Below are positions 47,828 to 58,903 of a stretch of DNA of 64,000 nucleotides, in pieces. The notes below the pieces were generated by a model. That model saw nothing but the letters and a program-made list of their open reading frames with translations, had not been told where the DNA came from and did not search any database. Both the position numbers and the translations under genes were made by a program. Source of the stretch: Strongylocentrotus purpuratus. Taxonomy: Eukaryota; Echinodermata; Echinoidea; Camarodonta; Strongylocentrotidae. Where the stretch lies: positions 745,271 to 809,270 of the forward strand of contig NW_022145610.1 of assembly GCF_000002235.5 (NCBI RefSeq), read 5' to 3'. Numbering within the stretch: position 1 is the first letter of the stretch; each line of letters starts with the position of its first letter.

Positions 47828-49379
47828 GGCGCCTTGGATTAATTCGAGTGGCAGTAAACACGCGGCTTATTAACCTGAGAGCGCATGCATCAAAGCTGTC
47901 GGAGTTAATCCCGGATGCACGATTTGCCCACGAAAAGCCGCATTGTGTGTGTGCGAAGACCGTGACGTCTTTTTTAAGCCAGAAAAACCACAATTAATTT
48001 TCAACCCATTGAAAGATTCGTCATACTTGTTTAGCTCCCTCTGCGGCTAAACGAAGTTATTTAGCTTAGCTTGAGTTCGTGTCCAATTAGCACTGTACTC
48101 TGTATGTTTGGAATGGATCATTATGCACAATAAAAACACGGTAAACACCGTTTAAAAGAGTTGTTTACAAGTAATAAGACCTGTTTAAAAATTCAACAAG
48201 CTGTTGTATTGTAATGAACTGTTAGCATTTTAAACAATTACGTTTTATCTGTGTATATATAACCGAATGAATTTTTAAAGTAGATTTTTTTCGGGGAGGT
48301 AACTTGGAGGTGTCAATCTAAACACATTATGGGAGCCCCATTCAAATTTAATTCTCCAGCATTTAATGGAAATAAAGACTAGTGTTTTTTTTTTCTCTCT
48401 CGCCGGTATAAACAATTGCGTGCTCGCCATAACGCCAAGTGTTGATTCATGAATTCTTGTTTGGAGACTATGCTATTCCACTGTCATGTAACTCATAGAG
48501 GCAAAACACATTTTACGAAAGTTTTTAAATATTATTTTTTTCTTTGAACTTGGTATAAAGCCCTCTCCAAAGAAAATATTTTCTCTTGTTCCTGTTCATC
48601 TCTTTTCCTCCCTCTCTTCTCTATCTCTCTCTTTTCTCCCCACTCTCTCTTTTGTTTCTTCACTGGCCACCCATTATGGGTGCAGTCTGGCTCCCTATCC
48701 GCATTCTGCCCCGTGCCCCCCCCCCCCTCCCCCCGTACGATAGTGTTTCTCCGGCTTATTATTATCATTATAATCATCATCATATTATTATTATTATCAT
48801 TATTTAGATGGGGAGGGTGATGAATAATGAAAGGAAAGCAATTAATAATTATAAAAATTCGTTTATAATCGTTTAAAAATTTGGGTTGATTTTACTCTTC
48901 CATTCAATAAATCTCATTAAAATGTGAAAACTGCACTCATTATACATTTTTTGTCTTCCTCCCTCCCCCAAGTATACTAATGTGTCTCCTGCTTTTTGTT
49001 TGTTTGTTAGGTGGGGGTAATGGAAGGAAGGTAACAAATCATTGATTGACATTCGTTTAGAAATTAGCGTTAATTTTGCTCACATCACAACACAAAAATC
49101 TTATTAGGATAAATCAATACTCTTGCACAAGATTCAAGATTACGATTCAAGATACTTTATTTCTCCAATCGTGCAACATGTAAACTAACATTATCAATTG
49201 CTCCTGTGTGTTCTACTTTCATATTCTTCGTTATAATCGTTTTTTGTTTTCATAAGCATGTCCATTTTTCTTTCACATGAAATTCGGATACTGCTGGTAC
49301 TTCGTTGGGAGCAGCGTAATCCGCGCTCGCCCTGAAGAAATCTCATGACGGCAAGCACCCTAGTACCTCATAATCCGCC

Positions 49380-49965
49380 CTTCTATTGTTCGAGTTTATA
49401 ACCATGAAAACGAACTCTACCTTTGGCCACGTTCATTGTTCCTCTTACGTAACATAGATGTAGATAGGCCTCAGACATAACTCTTTTCGTATAATCATTC
49501 TATATACCGGTAGTTCTAAAATGCTTTCAAATATTTTGTGTCGTTTTTGTTTGTATATACTTTGTCAATTTACTTACAAACTATTATTGTCAAAATTTGC
49601 CAATACTACCAAACTATTACGTTTTCCCTATCATCTTCCGCTCTAGAATCCTATTATTTATTTATTTGTATTTGTTGGGTCCTTTTCACATTTTTCTTGT
49701 CTCTCTCTCTTCAAGATTTCTTCTGTTTTTGTAAGAGTATTTATGCTGTTAATTGTTGTATAAATAAAAGAGAAATCGTTACTTTTTCTCTTATAATGTT
49801 GTCCACCTTCTTCTATAGATAACCCTTTTGTGCTTTGGTATAATGTCCGATGTATATTACTTCTGTCAATAACATACAATGTACGTATAATTTTATTTTG
49901 ATGCAACAGAGATTTTTATTTTTATTTAGGAGTACGTCGAATCGTGATCTCATTTAAAACCTTTG
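49380..49965. repeat. Internal diverged repeat of the TIR element, copy 1
   Basis: TCTATTGT..CCTCTTACGTAAC, TTTGTCAAT and ATAATGTCCGA..GATGCAACAGAGATTT reappear in the same order at 51450-52110. The terminal part (ATAATGTCCGA to GATGCAACAGAG) also recurs at about 50775-50865. The element thus grew by internal duplication. Confidence 0.6.
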
Positions 49966-50509
49966 TACACGGCACGCGCGGGTACACCGTACGATGCATG
50001 AGCCTTGACCTTAAATGGTCATTGACGCCTATTCATGGAACGGGCCTATTATTGAAAAGCTTATATAGTAAAGTCTCGCTCGACCTAGCGCTCTCAGCTC
50101 AGGTCACTCATGCGTACGTATACAGGGTACCAGGTCGGCCTATTATTGAGGAGATTAGCTAGTCTCGATATAGTCCATCCCATTGTTTCAATTCAAGATT
50201 GTCGGCTTTATTTACTTATCGTGCTATAAAGTGTCGGAGTTTTGCTATTGAGTACAGCTTTTTGATTTTCATGATAGTTGGTTGCACAAATTAGTTCTCA
50301 ATTCTTTGCTTATAACTGCTCTTTATCTATGTAAGATAGTATCCCCCCCCCCCCCAGCTCTGATTCTTTCTTTAGTTTGTCTCTTTTTTGTTTGATTATA
50401 TCTTTTTGCTAAAGTATAACGTCAAGTTTATGTTATAATAATTAATCTCAAGGAAGGGATGGTGTCGGCATACAAACAAATGGCGGAATAGACAACATTA
50501 TGAAAGATG

Positions 50510-50735
50510 AAGATGGAAAACGACATTGCCAGATAGACAGAGTGACAGAGATAGAGAGAGAGAGAGAGAGAGAGGGAAAGAGAGAGAGAAAGAGAGAAAG
50601 AAGGAGAGAGAAAGAGAGAGAGAGAATGATGGGGGGGGGGGGGCGGGAGAGATAGAAAGTTGGACGTAGTCCGTCCTATATTTATTTATATATTTGTCTC
50701 TCCGATCACCCCCCCCCCCCCAGCTCTGACTCCCC
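50510..50735. repeat. Polypurine tract and poly-G/poly-C runs, TIR element
   Basis: A (GA)n-type tract (about 50530-50625) ends in a G-run (about 50631-50642). 60-80 bp later comes a C-run (about 50708-50721) followed by AGCTCTGA. Similar GA-tract and C-run pairs occur at 51060-51140, 51820-51970 and 52190-52475, and C-runs alone at 48715-48735, 50343-50356 and 51353-51367. No coding potential is inferred from the open frames here. Confidence 0.65.
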
Positions 50736-51449
50736 CCTTTAGTCTGTCCTTTTTTAAATAGATATCTTTTCGCTGAATTATAATGTCCGACATATAATAG
50801 CATTGTCAATATAGCATAATAAACATTTTTTATATCAATTTGATGCAACAGAGATTTTCATTAAAAAGTTTTACTTTGTAAATATAATGATTGTACAGTA
50901 TAAATATTCTTCGCATTTCGACATTGTCAGCCGCTCGTTTTCTATTTCGCTCCCTATAATAAATATAAGGTTTAATAAATTGTGTACATCATCATTATGT
51001 TATGATAATTTATCTCAAAGAAGGAATGGTGCCGGCAAACAAGCAAATGGTGGAACAACATTGGAAGATAGACAGAGAGACAGACATACAGAGAAAGCAA
51101 CCGAGCGAGAGGTAGAGGGAGAGGGAGAGAGAGAGAGACACACACACACATAAATAGAGAGAAAAATCATTTCTTATAATTATCTATTTGTCTGTGAAAT
51201 TCTATCTTATTACATATTCTTGTCCATTCCTTTATCGTGCATGATTGTTGTCTTTGAATGATTGTTTCAGATATTTATGAGTATGTCGGAACGTGATCCC
51301 ATTAACAAATTTAAAAAATAGCAACGACAACTGCAAAAACAACAAGATCCCCTACCCCCCCCCCCCCAAAAAAAAAAAAGAAAACAGGGTCATACATGTA
51401 GTACATACAAGGATCAGTTCATTGTCATTCAATTATACCCTTACCTTAC

Positions 51450-52110
51450 TTCCGCTCTTCTATTGTAGGAGTTGATAACGACCATGACAACGACCTACCT
51501 CCACAACTTTAATTATTCCTCTTACGTAACTAAGCTGTGGGATCATGGGCCGAAGACAAAGACATAGCTCTTTTCGCATATTCTATATAGGTCCCAAATA
51601 CTTGCAGACATTTCTGTGTCGGTTTTATTTGTATGTACTTTGTCAATACATATACTTAAAAACTATAATTGTCAAAACTTGGCAATATATTCAAATAGCA
51701 CCTTTACATAAGCATGCTCAAAACGCTTTTTACATTAGTAAATTAAAAAAAAAAAAAAATTTTGCTCTCCAAGCAATACTTACAAACTATTTTGTTTTCC
51801 CTATATCATCTTTTTAGAGAGCGAAATAGAGAGAAAGAGAGAGAAAGACAGAGAAAGACAGACAGATAGACATATATATATATATATAGATAGAGAGAGA
51901 GAAAGTTGGGTGCATCGTATAGTCTGTACAGTATTATGCTATTTTGTCTCTCCTTTCACCCCCCCCCCCCTCCGTTCTGGATTCTTCTTTAGTTTCATTT
52001 TATCATGTTTATATCTTTTCGATAAAGTATAATGTCCGACATATATTATAACCGTCAATTTAGGCTGATAAACTATTTCATATTAATTTGATGCAACAGA
52101 GATTTACATA
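51450..52110. repeat. Internal diverged repeat of the TIR element, copy 2
   Basis: Homologue of 49380-49965 about 2.07 kb away, but with a (GA)/(TA) tract and a C-run inserted between the two halves. Confidence 0.6.
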
Positions 52111-53997
52111 CAAATCTTTTACATTTTATATATTGTGTATTTTTCTCATAAAATTGAGTATCTAAATAAAAAGAGATAAAGAAGAAGAAGAGGGAGAAGA
52201 CGAAGAAGAACAGCAAGAAGAAGAACAAGAAGAAGAAGAAAAAGAAGGGGGAATAAGAGTGAGAAGAAGAAAGAAAAGATGCGGAGGAGAAAGAAGAACA
52301 AAACAAGAGAGAGACAGAGAGAGAAAGACAGACAGACAGAGAGACAGAGAGAGAGAGGGAGGGAAAGTTGGGCGCATCGGTATATAGTCTGTACTGTATT
52401 TATTTATTATTATGCTATGTTGTCTCTCCTTTAACGGTGAGTTTGATAGAGAGGGAAAGGGAAGGGAGGGGGGGGGGGGTCTAGGAACAAAAGGGAAGCG
52501 TAAACCCGTGTATTGTTCGTGACATCCGATCAATAAACTACTGTTTAATGCGCGGAGTTGGGCAAAGGCAACGTTGAATGTCCATGATAAAGTCATTAGG
52601 AGCCAGAGCAAATAACACTGAGTTCCTATAGGAAATATATTTATTCAGATGGTCATATCTTAGCCAATACTTCACATATTCAATTGTTATCAATATTAGG
52701 ACATTATTTTTTATGCTCCTTCGAAAAATAAAGAAAAAATTGAGAAATTCAAAACATAGATTATTGACGACGTCACACTTCACCACTTATTTTTAATTTG
52801 TTTATTACCCGTGTAACTGTGTTAGATTTTTTTCATTTCATATACCTGGGGACAAACCTTTGATAGACTTTTGGTCTTTTTTTGTTCCTCACATTTTTAT
52901 ATAACTTCAAGTTGATTGTGTTACTGAATTCTCTCCCACGATTTTTTTTCTATTGTTTTGTCTTAATTCATCTCCTCAGTACCTCTCTTTTTCCTTCCTC
53001 TCGATCACTCCTATTGTTTCATTTCATATTGTTTATTTTTGAACTCTAAATGTAATATCCATTTTCTTCGTTGATAAAATGTTACGTTAAAACGATTGTC
53101 TAGTCTGGGTCGTTGGTAAGATTTTTTTTAGGCATGATTGTGCAATCAAAGAAAATAATACTAAGCTGGTAGAATTGTTGTATATACTTTAATGTTTATG
53201 TTATTTTTCACTCGTTTCACTCAATCATTGAGTTAACAATGTAAATATGTATTGAAATGATGAAAACCTCGCTTGAGGATAAAAGAAAAAATGAAGGCTG
53301 CTGCTGTTGTTGTTGTTACTTTTTTTTTACGGCGCTTTCATTTTGCGCCATTCATTTATAACTATTAAACAATCTTTTCATGATTAGTCAAGCGTATTGC
53401 CCATAAGTTTATAAATGTTCCAATAGTCAAATATTGTTTAAGATAACCCAACACAGATTAATGAAGTTTGGAAACGAAAACGAGACAAATGAAGCTACAA
53501 CAAAGCGAAACATATTAAAGGAAGAAAAAGCATTAATGTATGACTTGTATAAATGTGTGATAAATAATTTTTCTTAATAAGTTATCCCTTTGAGGAAGGG
53601 AATCTGAATTCTAACCCTAAATAGCAGGGACCGCGGAGCGTTTTTGAGAGTAGGGGGGGGGGGGGAGGTCTGAGCATGCGAACAATCTATAAACCCCTTT
53701 TTTGGAGCTTTTATGAAACGTGTCTACTAAAAAAAAAACCCTAGCCACCCGCCTTCGCGGCCCCTGCATAGTTTGAGAGTTACATGGCCTATAGAGGGCA
53801 GTCAACTGGTATCAGTTGAATGCAATATGAGAAAGTCGTGCACTGTTCTAAAGTCGTTGGAGCGTACGGTCTTTTGGGCGGGTTTTCGCATGGCGTCTTC
53901 TCAATAGAGGGTTTCGGACGATTGTGGCTTTCACGCAAACTAGGCCGCGTTGCATAAAGCCGCGTGATTACTGCCACTCGAATTGATCCAAGGCGCC

Positions 53998-54937
53998 TGA
54001 CCTTCAATGTTTTTTCATTTTTAAATAGAGTATGAGTCGGAAATATGATTCCATGTCTCATTTGGCCATTAAGTGTATCGTGTCAACATCATAATGGCAT
54101 TGGAACTCAAAATACGAATTTGCATTTAATGACATCAGCATATTTATGGGAAATTGATTGTATCTCTGTAAATATTGATCGATTTTCTTCCAAATTTCGA
54201 TATGTTGTAGCTAAGACAATTCTCTACAAGCTCAATTACACCATTTTTAATTTTGATTACGTCATCATAGTGAAAATTACGATTAAAGGGCACATTTCAG
54301 AAATTACGTAAGTTGCGTTTACAATTTGATACCATGTTATTTCTTTATGACCATTAATAAGAAGATGAGCGTCCATTACAGATAAATGTCCGTGCGCGCG
54401 AGCTCTTTAATACATAGCATAATGGGCATGCCTATACAAAATCCATTATAGTTCTTTGGAATGCACCGGGACCCTCAATGTTTTTCATATTTGGATAGAG
54501 TATGAGTCGAAAATATGATTCCATGTCATATTTGGCCATTAAGTGTATCGTGACATCATCATAATGGCCTTGGAACTCAAAATACGAATTTGCATATAAT
54601 GACGTCAGCATATTTATGTAACATTGATTGTATCTCTGTAAATATTGATCGATTTTCTTCCAAATTTCGATATGATGTAGCTAAGACAATTCTCTACAAG
54701 CTCAGTCGACACCATTTTTCATTTTGATCAGTTCATCATAGTGAAAATTACGATTAAAGGGCACATATCAGAAATTTCTGAAGTTGCATGTTATGCCTAT
54801 GGAAGGTGAATTTCGTTTACATTATTACATCAATGACATTGTTTTTTAGCAGTATCTCGCTCATTTTTGCTCTATTTTGTCTCAAATTTTAGTTGAGCAG
54901 CCCACCTATACTTGTTCCAAACAAGTATTATGTCTAG
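53998..54937 (+). mobile_element. HINE-like copy R9, 3' segment, type C end, internally duplicated
   Basis: It resumes R9 after the TIR insertion. A segment of about 320 bp (54001-54318) recurs at about 54471-54790, joined by CpG-region sequence. The end is type C: CAGCCCACCT, hairpin ATACTTGTT-CCA-AACAAGTAT, CTAG at 54934-54937. With a type B 5' end, R9 is a mosaic. Confidence 0.8.
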
Positions 54938-55128
54938 TCAGGTGGGCTGTATCTAATACAGACCACCTTATATTTTTGTTAAAATTGCCTTCATTATTTA
55001 TTTATTTATTATTATTTATCAGGTGGGCTGTATCTAATACAGACCACCTTATATTTTTGTTAAAATCGCCTTTATTAGGTGGTCTGTCAACGACAGATCA
55101 CCTATTGTTTTCGTCAGAATTTTCTTTC

Positions 55129-55161
<33 letters not shown>

Positions 55162-55176
55162 TATTTTTATTTATTT
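54938..55176 (+). repeat. 5' leader of R10: three hairpin modules (C, C, A) plus (ATT)n
   Basis: Hairpins are 54940-54968 and 55021-55049 (AGGTGGGCTGT/ACAGACCACCT, followed by TTATATTTTTGTTAAAAT) and 55077-55103 (AGGTGGTCTGTC/GACAGATCACCT, followed by ATTGTTTTCGTCAGAATT). The one next to R10 is type A, like R10. Confidence 0.85.
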
Positions 55177-56993
55177 TCACACTTTTTTGTTAACAGGATA
55201 ACTCAAGATCAGTTTAGTCAATTTCATTCAATTTTGGCACAGTCATAGGTCATTGTCATGAGACGTTAGAGTAACATTTTCAAGGTCATCAAGTTTTCAT
55301 GACGTCATCCAGGCGCCATTTTGTGTTTTTTTTGGTACTTTTTACTCATGATCATATCTTCATAACGGAAAGGCATTTCTCATTCATATTTATCACGATT
55401 AAGGTCAATATCCGTCCGGTCAATTTCAGGTCAGAAAACGCGCGCGCATGCGTACGTCCGCGCGTCACCGCGCGCGCAAAAAATAAAAATGCTCCAAATC
55501 GTCTCAAATTTTTTTTTGCATACGTTTCAGGCCATTTTAAGCATTTTGCAAAAAACGCGCACACGCTCATGCGCGCGCGTTTTCGCGCGTAATTGCTTTT
55601 TCCTACATAGAATCGCCATTTTTTTTCTGTCATCATATTTGACACATTTTTCCAAGCATTTTGATACCTTGTTCACCTTTTTCTGACCATTAATAACGGA
55701 ATGAGCGTCCGTTTAAGATAATTTCCGTGCGTGCGAGCTCTTGTAATACATAGCATACATGGGCAAAAACATGCCTATACAAAATCCATTGTAGCGCTTT
55801 AGGATGCAAAGTGAACCCAATTTTTTTCTCCATATTTTGATAGAGTATGAATTGGAAATATGATTTCATGTCTCATTTGACCCTCAATTAACTCATGACG
55901 TCCTCATAATGGCCTCCCAACTCAAAATTTCAATTTGCATATTATGACGTCAGTATTTTTCTGGAAAATTGACTGTATCTCTGTAAATATTGATTGATTT
56001 TCTTCCAAATTTTGATATGATCTAGCTGAGACAATTTTCTACAAATGCAGTTGCCACAATATTTCATTTTGACAAAGGTATCATGGCGTATTTTTGCGAT
56101 TAAAGGTGGCATGTCAATTTTTCACATTTTGCGTGTATTCTCTATGGGACATGACTTTTTCTCAAAACTGGATTCTACATCCTGTCTTTTGCGAGCAATA
56201 TCTCCGTTTTTTTTAGCTTTGTTTTCGCTGAGCTTTGAGTATGTTGTAGCTGAGACAATAAGCTATCATAAGTGTGCCCTTTATTTTTCGATCAGATGCC
56301 GGGATCATGCTCATATCTCACTTGCAACGTGGGATTTGATAATTCCATTTTCCGTTTACGTGTAATCGCTATGGGAAATATTTTGGTATATCGGTAACGC
56401 ACTTGACTTCCGACCTCGAGGTCCCTGGTTCGAGTCCGGGCGTCTCCAACAATTTTTTTTTTCAATTTTTTTTCTTTTTGACCTTTCACTGTACCATCTC
56501 CTTTAAATATTAAAATACGTACAATCGCAAATAATGTAATAGACAACCATATTCACTTTATTATTACCCTATTATCACTTGATCCATTACTTTTTGCGTG
56601 TAATCCTTATGGGAGATGACTTTTTCTCAAATCTGGATTCTACATTCTTGTCTTTTGCGAGCAATATCGCCATCATTTCGGCTTGATTTTTGTTGATTTT
56701 TGAGTATGTTGTAGCTGAGACTATACGCTATCTAAACGTTCCCTCATTTTTTAATCAGATGTCATCATGGTCTGTTGATGATCATCATCAACATCACCAT
56801 GATCATCATCATCATCGTCATCACCATTACTGTCAAGATCATCATCATGATCATCATCATGATCATCTTTGTTTACATGTCTATATAACTTCTCCCTTTT
56901 TCAATATAGTAAATATTGAATTAAAGATGAGCATGAACATAGGAATTGAAGACAGACCACCTAATTCGTCCCCATGACGAATTAAATTTCTAG
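55177..56993 (+). mobile_element. HINE-like copy R10, type A, full length
   Basis: The 1,817-bp copy runs from TCACACTTTTTTG at 55177 to CTAG at 56990-56993, hairpin loop CCCAT. It is intact in all recognised parts and is a good reference copy on the plus strand: CpG tracts about 55436-55485 and 55555-55592, tRNA-like unit, (ATC)n about 56758-56875. Confidence 0.88.
56374..56447 (+). tRNA. tRNA-like unit of R10
   Basis: Type A with GGAAATA as the 5' arm. The A-box-like TGGTATATCGG, B box and following T-run (from 56451) are intact. Confidence 0.58.
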
Positions 56994-57020
56994 TTTATTT
57001 ATTTATTTATTTTTCTTATT

Positions 57021-58003
57021 TCGACCCACTTTTTGTTAGCAAGATAACTTAAAAAAAACTTAATCAAATAACTTGAAATTTGGCACACATATGTATAGGC
57101 ATATGGAGAAAACACAGTAAGGTTTTCAACCTTGACCTTGACTGATGACGTCATCTAGACGCCATTTTGTGAAATTTTCTGAAAATAAACTCATGATCAT
57201 ATCTTCATAACCAAAAGGTATTTCTCATTCATATTTATTATGCTCAAGGTCAATATCAGTCCAGTCAATTTCAGGTCAAAAAACGCGCGCGTGCGCGTAC
57301 GTCCGCGCGTCAATGCGCGCGCAAAATTTTTAAATGCTCAAAATCGTCTCAAATTTATTTTGCATACGTTTCAGGTCATTTTAAGCATTTTATAAAAAAT
57401 CGCGCGTACGAGCATGCGCGCGCGTTTTCGCGCGTAACACCATTAAAAAACATAGAATCGCCATTTTTTTTTCTTTCATGATATTTCTCATATTTTTTCA
57501 AGGAATTTGATTCCATGTTTATCTCTTTATGACCATTATTAACAAGATGAGCGTAAATTCAAGATAAATGTCAGTGCGCGCGAGGTCTTTTAATACATAG
57601 CATATATGGGTAAAAACATGCCTATACAAAATCCGTTATAGCTCTTTGGAATGCACCGGGATCCTCAATTTTTTTTCATATTAAGATAGAATATGAGTCG
57701 GAAATATGATTCCATGTCTCATTTGGCCATTAAGTGTATCGTGACATCATCACAATGGCCTTGGAACTCAAAATACGAATTTGCATATTATGACGTCAGC
57801 ATATTTATGTAAAATTGATTGTATCTCTGTAAATATTGATCAATTTTCTTCCAATTTTCGATATATTATAGCTAAGACAATTCTCTACAAGCTCAGACAT
57901 CACAATTAACATGGCTATACAAAATCCATAATAGATCTTTGTGATGCACCGGGACCCTCAATGTTTTTCATATTTGGATAGTCAGAGTCTGAGTCGGAGA
58001 CTA
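57021..58003 (+). mobile_element. HINE-like copy R11, 3'-truncated, outermost of right arm
   Basis: It starts TCGACCCACTTTTTGTTAGC at 57021, with GGCGCC-less CRE block, CpG tracts and octamer block. It then repeats the CCATAATAG..GGACCCTCAATG segment (about 57915-57980) and stops without hairpin or CTAG. It is closest to R9 in its interior. Confidence 0.78.
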
Positions 58004-58254
58004 AAATCAGTCTCATATTTTGTTGCTTTGTATGAAAGCAGAAAAATTAAAAATGCAGATATAAGTGAAAATTTGAAAAAAGTCGTAGGCCTACACATAA
58101 TAAAAGAGTTATATCTTGTGAAAGTTTAGAGTGTAAAACAAATTGGCAACTGTGAGTGAAGTCACTGATAAGCAGCTCTCCATTTGTTTGTACACAACAT
58201 TTCTGTATCTTAAATTTTCTCCCCATAAATGTTTTCAGACATATTGTGATGCAT
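58004..58254. other. Spacer, nothing recognised
   Basis: AT-rich sequence between the array and the SINE. No repeat unit or conserved frame is seen. Confidence 0.4.
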
Positions 58255-58425
58255 GTGTGTTGGCTCAGTCAGTCAGTAGAGCGTCCGCCTCACAACCGGG
58301 AGGCCGTGGATTCGAACCCCGGCCGCGTCATACCAAAAGACGTTAAAAGACAAGAGTTGCTGCTACTTTGTTTGGCGTTCAACAATAAGGGATAGAGCAA
58401 CGTCGATCTGGCGCTGCTCAGTGGC
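58255..58425 (+). mobile_element. tRNA-Val-like SINE
   Basis: The head has A-box-like TGGCTCAGTCAGTCAGTAGA, anticodon loop CTCACAA (CAC, Val type) and B box GGATTCGAACC (58308-58318). The body TAAAAGACAAGAGTTGCTGC and GGCGTTCAACAATAAGGGAT resemble a SINE body common in invertebrates. The acceptor stem does not pair, so it is not a tRNA gene. The 3' end is masked by the adjoining MITE. Confidence 0.72.
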
Positions 58426-58903
58426 ACGCGGGCTGCGTATTTTTTATTTACACGGCAGCGAGGGGAATTTCTCGATTAATTCCAATGAAACCGCTCGCGA
58501 AGAGTCTAGACTAGACCGAATCGGAGTACGAGTACCTAGCAGTGCAGTGTACTTAACATGATGTAGATCTAGAGAAGGAAATGGAGAAAGACATCACAAG
58601 GAAAACAAGAAAACAAAATAGATAGATCTCTTATGCAACAAACAGAGTTCAGAGACGGTAGAATGATATTATATGCGATATGGCACAGAGGGCGTGAAGA
58701 TGTACATGCCCTCGGTCACGTAACGACAAGTACATCGACAACACAAGTCATATTCAGTCATAGAGCTATCTCTATGTATTTAGTACATCATCACTGCATG
58801 CACACACACTCCAGACTAGACTCACCGCGAGCGGTTTCATTGGAATTAATCAAGCTTTTCCCCTCCCTGCCGTGTAAATAAAAAATACGCTGCCGGGCTC
58901 ACG
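58425..58903. mobile_element. 480-bp MITE-like element with about 88-bp inverted repeats
   Basis: The left arm 58427-58514 and right arm 58811-58902 are reverse complements with a few mismatches. Both contain AAACCGCTCGCG/CGCGAGCGGTTT, AATTCCAATG/CATTGGAATT and TTTACACGGCAG/CTGCCGTGTAAA. The 295-bp centre is unique and has no transposase. A clear target duplication could not be set, so the superfamily is open. Confidence 0.72.

Larger units (their letters stand above)
47828..53997. mobile_element. 6,170-bp TIR transposon, PIF/Harbinger-like, non-autonomous
   Basis: The ends are inverted repeats of 41 bp with two mismatches (47828-47868 and 53957-53997), starting GGCGCCTTGGAT. TGA is present on both outer sides (47825-47827, 53998-54000), and removing the insert restores one copy of a continuous HINE sequence (compare 54455-54500). 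A 3-bp duplication with GG-starting ends is typical of PIF/Harbinger, though that family usually targets TWA. No transposase or Myb-like frame is seen. The interior is AT-rich with diverged repeats of roughly 1-2 kb periodicity, poly-C/poly-G runs and polypurine tracts. Confidence 0.72.

Noticed and set aside
52162-52611. 149-residue serine/leucine-rich frame and similar proline-rich frames (48586-48807, 50498-50848)
   Set aside because: They translate polypurine/polypyrimidine and homopolymer tracts and lack any domain.
47828-53997. Polinton/Maverick fossil
   Set aside because: The ends are short, the duplication is 3 bp rather than 6, and no capsid, polymerase or integrase-like frame is seen.
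1745-56447. A cluster of 19 genuine tRNA genes
   Set aside because: The units sit at the same place in transposable copies, have an irregular anticodon arm and poorly pairing D arm, and vary in the acceptor stem.
1-58003. Classical satellite DNA
   Set aside because: Units differ in length, type and internal deletions and have transposon ends; only L13/L14 and L15/L16 behave as tandem repeats.
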